A stretch of DNA of 64,000 bases, taken from the NCBI RefSeq assembly GCF_963576545.1, contig NW_026870603.1, positions 682,001 through 746,000 on the forward strand, given 5' to 3'. Shown here piece by piece: positions 35,901-47,553 of the stretch. The notes beneath the pieces were generated by a model. The model was given only the letters and a program-made list of their open reading frames with translations, did not search any database and was not told the origin of the DNA. A program made the translations under genes and the position numbers. Within the stretch, counting starts at the first letter, position 1. Each line of letters opens with the position of its first letter. The DNA is from Limanda limanda (lineage: Eukaryota > Chordata > Actinopteri > Pleuronectiformes > Pleuronectidae).

Positions 35901-38384
35901 CGACCGACGAAATTCCCCCAAATCTGAGAAGATATTCTTGAATAACTTTTTTTGTGAAGGTCGGAGAGACTTGCAAGTAGGCTCTACCCCCACTAAATGG
36001 GGTAGCGCGCATCGATCGGTACCATCCTTGAGCTTCTCCGACTTTCGGAAGGGTTAGGGTTAGGGTTAGGGATGAAAGCACATAGGAGAAAGAGATATTC
36101 TTGAATAACTTTTTTTGTGAAGGTCGGAGAGACTTGCAAGTAGGCTCTACCCCCACTAAATGGCGTAGCGCGCATCGATCGGTACCATCCTTGAGCTTCT
36201 CCGACTTTCGGAAGGGTTAGGGTTAGGGTTAGGGATGAAAGCACATAGGAGAAAGAGATATTCTTGAATAACTTTTTTTGTGAAGGTCGGAGAGACTTGG
36301 AAAGTGGTTGCATCTGGACTAATTTGGGTCCTGCGGATCGAATGGTACCATCCCCGAGCTTGTACGACCTTCGGAAGAGGTCGACCGACGAAATTCCCCC
36401 AAATCTGAGGAGATATTCTTGAATAACTTTTTTTGTGAAGGTCGGAGAGACTTGCAAGTAGGCTCTACCCCCACTAAATGGGGTAGCGCGCATCGATCGG
36501 TACCATCCTTGAGCTTCTCCGACTTTCGGAAGGGTTAGGGTTAGGGTTAGGGATGAAAGCACATAGGAGAAAGAGATATTCTTGAATAACTTTTTTTGTG
36601 AAGGTCGGAGAGACTTGCAAGTAGGCTCTACCCCCACTAAATGGGGTAGCGCGCATCGATCGGTACCATCCTTGAGCTTCTCCGACTTTTGGAAGGGTTA
36701 GGGTTAGGGTTAGGGATGAAAGCACATAGGAGAAAGAGATATTCTTGAATAACTTTTTTTGTGAAGGTCGGAGAGACTTGCAAGTAGGCTCTACCCCCAC
36801 TAAATGGGGTAGCGCGCATCGATCGGTACTATCCTTGAGCTTCTCCGACTTTCGGAAGGGTTAGGGTTAGGGTTAGGGATGAAAGCACATAGGAGAAAGA
36901 GATATTCTTAATTAACTTTTTTTGTGAAGGTCGGAGAGACTTGCAAGTAGGCTCTACCCCCACTAAATGGGGTAGCGCACATCGATCGGTACCATCCTTG
37001 AGCTTCTCCGACTTTCGGAAGGGTTAGGGTTAGGGTTAGGGATGAAAGCACATAGGAGAAAGAGATATTCTTGAATAACTTTTTTTGTGAAGGTCGGAGA
37101 GACTTGCAAGTAGGCTCTACCCCCACTAAATGGGGTAGCGCGCATCGATCGGTACCATCCTTGAGCTTCTCCGACTTTCGGAAGGGTTAGGGTTAGGGAT
37201 GAAAGCACATAGGAGAAAGAGATATTCTTGAATAACTTTTTTTGTGAAGGTCGGAGAGACTTGGAAAGTGGTTGCATCTGGACTAATTTGGGTCCTGCGG
37301 ATCGATTGGTACCATCCCCGAGCTTGTACGACCTTCGGAAGAGGTCGACCGACGAAATTCCCCCAAATCTGAGGAGATATTCTTGAATAACTTTTTTTGT
37401 GAAGGTCGGAGAGACTTGCAAGTAGGCTCTACCCCCACTAAATGGGGTAGCGCACATCGATCGGTACCATCCTTGAGCTTCTCCGACTTTCGGAAGGGTT
37501 AGGGTTAGGGTTAGGGATGAAAGCACATAGGAGAAAGAGATATTCTTGAATAACTTTTTTTGTGAAGGTCGGAGAGACTTGCAAGTAGGCTCTACCCCCA
37601 CTAAATGGGGTAGCGCGCATCGATCGGTACCATCCTTGAGCTTCTCCGACTTTTGGAAGGATTAGGGTTAGGGTTAGGGATGAAAGCACATAGGAGAAAG
37701 AGATATTCTTGAATAACTTTTTTTGTGAAGGTCGGAGAGACTTGCAAGTAGGCTCTACCCCCACTAAATGGGGTAGCGCGCATCGATCGGTACCATCTTT
37801 GAGCTTCTCCGACTTTCGGAAGGGTTAGGGTTAGGGTTAGGGATGAAAGCACATAGGAGAAAGAGATATTCTTGAATAACTTTTTTTGTGAAGGTCGGAG
37901 AGACTTGCAAGTAGGCTCTACCCCCACTAAATGGGGTAGCGCGCATCGATCGGTACCATCTTTGAGCTTCTCCGACTTTCGGAAGGGTTAGGGTTAGGGT
38001 TAGGGATGAAAGCACATAGGAGAAAGAGATATTCTTGAATAACTTTTTTTGTGAAGGTCGGAGAGACTTGGAAAGTGGTTGCATCTGGACTAATTTGGGT
38101 CCTGCGGATCGATTGGTACCATCCCCGAGCTTGTACGACCTTCGGAAGAGGTCGACCGACGAAATTCCCCCAAATCTGAGGAGATATTCTTGAATAACTT
38201 TTTTTGTGAAGGTCGGAGAGACTTGCAAGTAGGCTCTACCCCCACTAAATGGGGTAGCGCGCATCGATCGGTACCATCCTTGAGCTTCTCCGACTTTCGG
38301 AAGGGTTAGGGTTAGGGTTAGGGATGAAAGCACATAGGAGAAAGAGATATTCTTGAATAACTTTTTTTGTGAAGGTCGGAGAGA
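32919..38384 (+). repeat. Tandem duplication of 2896 and 2570 bp
   Basis: The first copy is 32919-35814 and the second 35815-38384. Both begin with the B variant CTGAGAAGATATTC and contain a second B with GATCGAATGG (33445, 36341), TTAATTAA at 34338 and 36908, and GGTACTATCC in units 34207 and 36777. The second copy lacks 326 bp, exactly two A units (the 33718-33881 region). Confidence 0.88.
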
Positions 38385-38539
38385 CTTGGAAAGTGGTTGC
38401 ATCTGGACTAATTTGGGTCCTGCGGATCGATTGGTACCATCCCCGAGCTTGTACGACCTTCGGAAGAGGTCGACCGACGAAATTCCCCCAAATCTGAGGA
38501 GATATTCTTGAATAACTTTTTTTGTGAAGGTCGGAGAGA

Positions 38540-41441
38540 CTTGCAAGTAGGCTCTACCCCCACTAAATGGGGTTGCGCGCATCGATCGGTACCATCCTTG
38601 AGCTTCTCCGACTTTCGGAAGGGTTAGGGTTAGGGTTAGGGATGAAAGCACATAGGAGAAAGAGATATTCTTGAATAACTTTTTTTGTGAAGGTCGGAGA
38701 GACTTGCAAGTAGGCTCTACCCCCACTAAATGGGGTAGCGCACATTGATCGGTACCATCCTTGAGCTTCTCCGACTTTCGGAAGGGTTAGGGTTAGGGTT
38801 AGGGATGAAAGCACATAGGAGAAAGAGATATTCTTGAATAACTTTTTTTGTGAAGGTCGGAGAGACTTGCAAGTAGGCTCTACCCCCACTAAATGGGGTT
38901 GCGCGCATCGATCGGTACCATCTTTGAGCTTCTCCGACTTTCGGAAGGGTTAGGGTTAGGGTTAGGGATGAAAGCACATAGGAGAAAGAGATATTCTTGA
39001 ATAACTTTTTTTGTGAAGGTCGGAGAGACTTGGAAAGTGGTTGCATCTGGACTAATTTGGGTCCTGCGGATCGATTGGTACCATCCCCGAGCTTGTACGA
39101 CCTTCGGAAGAGGTCGACCGACGAAATTCCCCCAAATCTGAGGAGATATTCTTGAATAACTTTTTTTGTGAAGGTCGGAGAGACTTGCAAGTAGGCTCTA
39201 CCCCCACTAAATGGGGTAGCGCACATCGATCGGTACCATCCTTGAGCTTCTCCGACTTTCGGAAGGGTTAGGGTTAGGGTTAGGGATGAAAGCACATAGG
39301 AGAAAGAGATATTCTTGAATAACTTTTTTTGTGAAGGTCGGAGAGACTTGCAAGTAGGCTCTACCCCCACTAAATGGGGTAGCGCGCATCGATCGGTACC
39401 ATCTTTGAGCTTCTCCGACTTTTGGAAGGATTAGGGTTAGGGTTAGGGATGAAAGCACATAGGAGAAAGAGATATTCTTGAATAACTTTTTTTGTGAAGG
39501 TCGGAGAGACTTGCAAGTAGGCTCTACCCCCACTAAATGGGGTAGCGCGCATCGATCGGTACCATCCTTGAGCTTCTCCGACTTTCGGAAGGGTTAGGGT
39601 TAGGGTTAGGGATGAAAGCACATAGGAGAAAGAGATATTCTTGAATAACTTTTTTTGTGAAGGTCGGAGAGACTTGCAAGTAGGCTCTACCCCCACTAAA
39701 TGGGGTAGCGCGCATCGATCGGTACCATCCTTGAGCTTCTCCGACTTTCGGAAGGGTTAGGGTTAGGGTTAGGGATGAAAGCACATAGGAGAAAGAGATA
39801 TTCTTGAATAACTTTTTTTGTGAAGGTCGGAGAGACTTGGAAAGTGGTTGCATCTGGACTAATTTGGGTCCTGCGGATCGATTGGTACCATCCCCGAGCT
39901 TGTACGACCTTCGGAAGAGGTCGACCAACGAAATTCCCCCAAATCTGAGGAGATATTCTTGAATAACTTTTTTTGTGAAGGTCGGAGAGACTTGCAAGTA
40001 GGCTCTACCCCCACTAAATGGGGTTGCGCGCATCGATCGGTACCATCCTTGAGCTTCTCCGACTTTCGGAAGGGTTAGGGTTAGGGTTAGGGATGAAAGC
40101 ACATAGGAGAAAGAGATATTCTTGAATAACTTTTTTTGTGAAGGTCGGAGAGACTTGCAAGTAGGCTCTACCCCCACTAAATGGGGTAGCGCACATTGAT
40201 CGGTACCATCCTTGAGCTTCTCCGACTTTCGGAAGGGTTAGGGTTAGGGTTAGGGATGAAAGCACATAGGAGAAAGAGATATTCTTGAATAACTTTTTTT
40301 GTGAAGGTCGGAGAGACTTGCAAGTAGGCTCTACCCCCACTAAATGGGGTTGCGCGCATCGATCGGTACCATCCTTGAGCTTCTCCGACTTTCGGAAGGG
40401 TTAGGGTTAGGGTTAGGGATGAAAGCACATAGGAGAAAGAGATATTCTTGAATAACTTTTTTTGTGAAGGTCGGAGAGACTTGGAAAGTGGTTGCATCTG
40501 GACTAATTTGGGTCCTGCGGATCGATTGGTACCATCCCCGAGCTTGTACGACCTTCGGAAGAGGTCGACCGACGAAATTCCCCCAAATCTGAGGAGATAT
40601 TCTTGAATAACTTTTTTTGTGAAGGTCGGAGAGACTTGCAAGTAGGCTCTACCCCCACTAAATGGGGTAGCGCACATCGATCGGTACCATCCTTGAGCTT
40701 CTCCGACTTTCGGAAGGGTTAGGGTTAGGGTTAGGGATGAAAGCACATAGGAGAAAGAGATATTCTTGAATAACTTTTTTTGTGAAGGTCGGAGAGACTT
40801 GCAAGTAGGCTCTACCCCCACTAAATGGGGTAGCGCGCATCGATCGGTACCATCCTTGAGCTTCTCCGACTTTTGGAAGGATTAGGGTTAGGGTTAGGGA
40901 TGAAAGCACATAGGAGAAAGAGATATTCTTGAATAACTTTTTTTGTGAAGGTCGGAGAGACTTGCAAGTAGGCTCTACCCCCACTAAATGGGGTAGCGCG
41001 CATCGATCGGTACCATCCTTGAGCTTCTCCGACTTTCGGAAGGGTTAGGGTTAGGGTTAGGGATGAAAGCACATAGGAGAAAGAGATATTCTTGAATAAC
41101 TTTTTTTGTGAAGGTCGGAGAGACTTGCAAGTAGGCTCTACCCCCACTAAATGGAGTAGCGCGCATCGATCGGTACCATCCTTGAGCTTCTCCGACTTTC
41201 GGAAGGGTTAGGGTTAGGGTTAGGGATGAAAGCACATAGGAGAAAGAGATATTCTTGAATAACTTTTTTTGTGAAGGTCGGAGAGACTTGGAAAGTGGTT
41301 GCATCTGGACTAATTTGGGTCCTGCGGATCGATTGGTACCATCCCCGAGCTTGTACGACCTTCGGAAGAGGTCGACCGACGAAATTCCCCCAAATCTGAG
41401 GAGATATTCTTGAATAACTTTTTTTGTGAAGGTCGGAGAGA
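38540..41441 (+). repeat. 1451-bp nine-unit tandem duplication
   Basis: Copies are 38540-39990 and 39991-41441, both ordered AAABAAAAB. They share GGTTGCGCGC in the first unit, GCGCACATTG in the second and GGATTAGGG in the sixth (39347, 40798). Several CCATCTTTG changes and one CGACCAACG (B 39836) separate the copies. Confidence 0.88.
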
Positions 41442-41759
41442 CTTGCAAGTAGGCTCTACCCCCACTAAATGGGGTAGCGCGCATCGATCGGTACCATCCT
41501 TGAGCTTCTCCGACTTTCGGAAGGGTTAGGGTTAGGGTTAGGGATGAAAGCACATAGGAGAAAGAGATATTCTTGAATAACTTTTTTTGTGAAGGTCGGA
41601 GAGACTTGGAAAGTGGTTGCATCTGGACTAATTTGGGTCCTGCGGATCGATTGGTACCATCCCCGAGCTTGTACGACCTTCGGAAGAGGTCGACCGACGA
41701 AATTCCCCCAAATCTGAGGAGATATTCTTGAATAACTTTTTTTGTGAAGGTCGGAGAGA

Positions 41760-44700
41760 CTTGCAAGTAGGCTCTACCCCCACTAAATGGGGTTGCGCGC
41801 ATCGATCGGTACCATCCTTGAGCTTCTCCGACTTTCGGAAGGGTTAGGGTTAGGGTTAGGGATGAAAGCACATAGGAGAAAGAGATATTCTTGAATAACT
41901 TTTTTTGTGAAGGTCGGAGAGACTTGCAAGTAGGCTCTACCCCCACTAAATGGGGTAGCGCGCATTGATCGGTACCATCCTTGAGCTTCTCCGACTTTCG
42001 GAAGGGTTAGGGTTAGGGATGAAAGCACATAGGAGAAAGAGATATTCTTGAATAACTTTTTTTGTGAAGGTCGGAGAGACTTGCAAGTAGGCTCTACCCC
42101 CACTAAATGGGGTTGCGCGCATCGATCGGTACCATCCTTGAGCTTCTCCGACTTTCGGAAGGGTTAGGGTTAGGGTTAGGGATGAAAGCACATAGGAGAA
42201 AGAGATATTCTTGAATAACTTTTTTTGTGAAGGTCGGAGAGACTTGCAAGTAGGCTCTACCCCCACTAAATGGGGTAGCGCGCATTGATCGGTACCATCC
42301 TTGAGCTTCTCCGACTTTCGGAAGGGTTAGGGTTAGGGTTAGGGATGAAAGCACATAGGAGAAAGAGATATTCTTGAATAACTTTTTTTGTGAAGGTCGG
42401 AGAGACTTGCAAGTAGGCTCTACCCCACTAAATGGAGTAGCGTGCATCGATCAGTACCATCCTTGAGCTTCTCCGACTTTCGGAAGGGTTAGGGTTAGGG
42501 ATGAAAGCACATAGGAGAAAGAGATATTCTTGAATAACTTTTTTTGTGAAGGTCGGAGAGACTTGCAAGTAGGCTCTACCCCCACTAAATGGGGTAGCGC
42601 GCATCGATCGGTACCATCCTTGAGCTTCTCCGACTTTCGGAAGGGTTAGGGTTAGGGTTAGGGATGAAAGCACATAGGAGAAAGAGATATTCTTGAATAA
42701 CTTTTTTTGTGAAGGTCGGAGAGACTTGCAAGTAGGCTCTACCCCCACTAAATGGGGTAGCGCGCATCGATCGGTACCATCCTTGAGCTTCTCCGACTTT
42801 CGGAAGGGTTAGGGTTAGGGTTAGGGATGAAAGCACATAGGAGAAAGAGATATTCTTGAATAACTTTTTTTGTGAAGGTCGGAGAGACTTGGAAAGTGGT
42901 TGCATCTGGACTAATTTGGGTCCTGCGGATCGATTGGTACCATCCCCGAGCTTGTACGACCTTCGGAAGAGGTCGACCGACGAAATTCCCCCAAATCTGA
43001 GGAGATATTCTTGAATAACTTTTTTTGTGAAGGTCGGATAGACTTGCAAGTAGGCTCTACCCCCACTAAATGGGGTAGCGCGCATCGATCGGTACCATCC
43101 TTGAGCTTCTCCGACTTTCGGAAGGGTTAGGGTTAGGGTTAGGGATGAAAGCACATAGGAGAAAGAGATATTCTTGAATAACTTTTTTTGTGAAGGTCGG
43201 AGAGACTTGCAAGTAGGCTCTACCCCCACTAAATGGGGTAGCGCGCATCGATCAGTACCATCCTTGAGCTTCTCCGACTTTCGGAAGGGTTAGGGTTAGG
43301 GTTAGGGATGAAAGCACATAGGAGAAGGAGATATTCTTGAATAACTTTTTTTGTGAAGGTCGGAGAGACTTGCAAGTAGGCTCTACCCCCACTAAATGGG
43401 GTAGCGCGCATCGATCGGTACCATCTTTGAGCTTCTCCGACTTTCGGAAGGGTTAGGGTTAGGGTTAGGGATGAAAGCACATAGGAGAAAGAGATATTCT
43501 TGAATAACTTTTTTTGTGAAGGTCGGAGAGACTTGCAAGTAGGCTCTACCCCCACTAAATGGGGTAGCGCGCATCGATCGGTACCATCCTTGAGCTTCTC
43601 CGACTTTCGGAAGGGTTAGGGTTAGGGTTAGGGATGAAAGCACATAGGAGAAAGAGATATTCTTGAATAACTTTTTTTGTGAAGGTCGGAGAGACTTGCA
43701 AGTAGGCTCTACCCCCACTAAATGGGGTAGCGCGCATCGATCGGTACCATCCTTGAGCTTCTCCGACTTTCGGAAGGGTTAGGGTTAGGGTTAGGGATGA
43801 AAGCACATAGGAGAAAGAGATATTCTTGAATAACTTTTTTTGTGAAGGTCGGAGAGACTTGGAAAGTGGTTGCATCTGGACTAATTTGGGTCCTGCGGAT
43901 CGATTGGTACCATCCCCGAGCTTGTACGACCTTCGGAAGAGGTCGACCGACGAAATTCCCCCAAATCTGAGGAGATATTCTTGAATAACTTTTTTTGTGA
44001 AGGTCGGAGAGACTTGCAAGTAGGCTCTACCCCCACTAAATGGGGTTGCGCGCATCGATCGGTACCATCCTTGAGCTTCTCCGACTTTCGGAAGGGTTAG
44101 GGTTAGGGTTAGGGATGAAAGCACATAGGAGAAAGAGATATTCTTGAATAACTTTTTTTGTGAAGGTCGGAGAGACTTGCAAGTAGGCTCTACCCCCACT
44201 AAATGGGGTAGCGCGCATTGATCGGTACCATCCTTGAGCTTCTCCGACTTTCGGAAGGGTTAGGGTTAGGGATGAAAGCACATAGGAGAAAGAGATATTC
44301 TTGAATAACTTTTTTTGTGAAGGTCGGAGAGACTTGCAAGTAGGCTCTACCCCCACTAAATGGGGTTGCGCGCATCGATCGGTACCATCCTTGAGCTTCT
44401 CCGACTTTCGGAAGGGTTAGGGTTAGGGTTAGGGATGAAAGCACATAGGAGAAAGAGATATTCTTGAATAACTTTTTTTGTGAAGGTCGGAGAGACTTGC
44501 AAGTAGGCTCTACCCCCACTAAATGGGGTAGCGCGCATTGATCGGTACCATCCTTGAGCTTCTCCGACTTTCGGAAGGGTTAGGGTTAGGGTTAGGGATG
44601 AAAGCACATAGGAGAAAGAGATATTCTTGAATAACTTTTTTTGTGAAGGTCGGAGAGACTTGCAAGTAGGCTCTACCCCACTAAATGGAGTAGCGTGCAT

Positions 44701-46108
44701 CGATCAGTACCATCCTTGAGCTTCTCCGACTTTCGGAAGGGTTAGGGTTAGGGTTAGGGATGAAAGCACATAGGAGAAAGAGATATTCTTGAATAACTTT
44801 TTTTGTGAAGGTCGGAGAGACTTGCAAGTAGGCTCTACCCCCACTAAATGGGGTAGCGCGCATCGATCGGTACCATCCTTGAGCTTCTCCGACTTTCGGA
44901 AGGGTTAGGGTTAGGGTTAGGGATGAAAGCACATAGGAGAAAGAGATATTCTTGAATAACTTTTTTTGTGAAGGTCGGAGAGACTTGCAAGTAGGCTCTA
45001 CCCCCACTAAATGGGGTAGCGCGCATCGATCGGTACCATCCTTGAGCTTCTCCGACTTTCGGAAGGGTTAGGGTTAGGGTTAGGGATGAAAGCACATAGG
45101 AGAAAGAGATATTCTTGAATAACTTTTTTTGTGAAGGTCGGAGAGACTTGGAAAGTGGTTGCATCTGGACTAATTTGGGTCCTGCGGATCGATTGGTACC
45201 ATCCCCGAGCTTGTACGACCTTCGGAAGAGGTCGACCGACGAAATTCCCCCAAATCTGAGGAGATATTCTTGAATAACTTTTTTTGTGAAGGTCGGATAG
45301 ACTTGCAAGTAGGCTCTACCCCCACTAAATGGGGTAGCGCGCATCGATCGGTACCATCCTTGAGCTTCTCCGACTTTCGGAAGGGTTAGGGTTAGGGTTA
45401 GGGATGAAAGCACATAGGAGAAAGAGATATTCTTGAATAACTTTTTTTGTGAAGGTCGGAGAGACTTGCAAGTAGGCTCTACCCCCACTAAATGGGGTAG
45501 CGCGCATCGATCAGTACCATCCTTGAGCTTCTCCGACTTTCGGAAGGGTTAGGGTTAGGGTTAGGGATGAAAGCACATAGGAGAAGGAGATATTCTTGAA
45601 TAACTTTTTTTGTGAAGGTCGGAGAGACTTGCAAGTAGGCTCTACCCCCACTAAATGGGGTAGCGCGCATCGATCGGTACCATCTTTGAGCTTCTCCGAC
45701 TTTCGGAAGGGTTAGGGTTAGGGTTAGGGATGAAAGCACATAGGAGAAAGAGATATTCTTGAATAACTTTTTTTGTGAAGGTCGGAGAGACTTGCAAGTA
45801 GGCTCTACCCCCACTAAATGGGGTAGCGCGCATCGATCGGTACCATCCTTGAGCTTCTCCGACTTTCGGAAGGGTTAGGGTTAGGGTTAGGGATGAAAGC
45901 ACATAGGAGAAAGAGATATTCTTGAATAACTTTTTTTGTGAAGGTCGGAGAGACTTGGAAAGTGGTTGCATCTGGACTAATTTGGGTCCTGCGGATCGAT
46001 TGGTACCATCCCCGAGCTTGTACGACCTTCGGAAGAGGTCGACCGACGAAATTCCCCCAAATCTGAGGAGATATTCTTGAATAACTTTTTTTGTGAAGGT
46101 CGGAGAGA
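41760..46108 (+). repeat. 2.25-kb tandem duplication with a unique C4 variant
   Basis: Copies are 41760-44012 (14 units) and 44013-46108 (13 units). Both contain a unit with one C deleted and GGAGTAGCGTGC (42406, 44659) and a TCGGATAGAC change at the end of a B unit. These marks occur nowhere else that I found. The second copy has one A unit fewer. Unit 42406 has two TTAGGG copies and 44659 has three. Confidence 0.9.
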
Positions 46109-47072
46109 CTTGCAAGTAGGCTCTACCCCCACTAAATGGGGTAGCGCGCATCGATCGGTACCATCCTTGAGCTTCTCCGACTTTCGGAAGGGTTAGGGTT
46201 AGGGTTAGGGATGAAAGCACATAGGAGAAAGAGATATTCTTGAATAACTTTTTTTGTGAAGGTCGGAGAGACTTGCAAGTAGGCTCTACCCCCACTAAAT
46301 GGCGTAGCGCACATCGATCGGTACCATCCTTGAGCTTCTCCGACTTTCGGAAGGGTTAGGGTTAGGGTTAGGGATGAAAGCACATAGGAGAAAGAGATAT
46401 TCTTGAATAACTTTTTTTGTGAAGGTCGGAGAGACTTGGAAAGTGGTTGCATCTGGACTAATTTGGGTCCTGCGGATCGATTGGTACCATCCCCGAGCTT
46501 GTACGACCTTCGGAAGAGGTCGACCGACGAAATTCCCCCAAATCTGAGGAGATATTCTTGAATAACTTTTTTTGTGAAGGTCGGAGAGACTTGCAAGTAG
46601 GCTCTACCCCCACTAAATGGGGTAGCGCGCATCGATCGGTACCATCCTTGAGCTTCTCCGACTTTCGGAAGGGTTAGGGTTAGGGATGAAAGCACATAGG
46701 AGAAAGAGATATTCTTGAATAACTTTTTTTGTGAAGGTCGGAGAGACTTGCAAGTAGGCTCTACCCCCACTAAATGGGGTAGCGCGCATCGATCGGTACC
46801 ATCCTTGAGCTTCTCCGACTTTTGGAAGGATTAGGGTTAGGGTTAGGGATGAAAGCACATAGGAGAAAGAGATATTCTTGAATAACTTTTTTTGTGAAGG
46901 TCGGAGAGACTTGCAAGTAGGCTCTACCCCCACTAAATGGGGTAGCGCGCATCGATCGGTACCATCCTTGAGCTTCTCCGACTTTCGGAAGGGTTAGGGT
47001 TAGGGTTAGGGATGAAAGCACATAGGAGAAAGAGATATTCTTGAATAACTTTTTTTGTGAAGGTCGGAGAGA
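46109..47072 (+). repeat. Six-unit stretch leading to block R3
   Basis: The order is A, A (GGCGTAGCGCAC), B, short A, A (GGATTAGGG), A. Its beginning resembles 2381-2861. It is ordinary satellite with no other content. Confidence 0.85.
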
Positions 47073-47553
47073 CTTGCAAGTAGGCTCTACCCCCACTAAA
47101 TGGGGTAGCGCGCATCGATCGGTACCATCCTTGAGCTTCTCCGACTTTCGGAAGGGTTAGGGTTAGGGTTAGGGATGAAAGCACATAGGAGAAAGAGATA
47201 TTCTTGAATAACCTTTTTTGTGAAGGTCGGAGAGACTTGGAAAGTGGTTGCATCTGGACTAATTTGGGTCCTGCGGATCGATTGGTACCATCCCCGAGCT
47301 TGTACGACCTTCGGAAGAGGTCGACCGACGAAATTCCCCCAAATCTGAGGAGATATTCTTGAATAACTTTTTTTGTGAAGGTCGGAGAGACTTGCAAGTA
47401 GGCTCTACCCCCACTAAATGGGGTAGCGCGCATCGATCGGTACCATCCTTGAGCTTCTCCGACTTTCGGAAGGGTTAGGGTTAGGGTTAGGGATGAAAGC
47501 ACATAGGAGAAAGAGATATTCTTGAATAACTTTTTTTGTGAAGGTCGGAGAGA

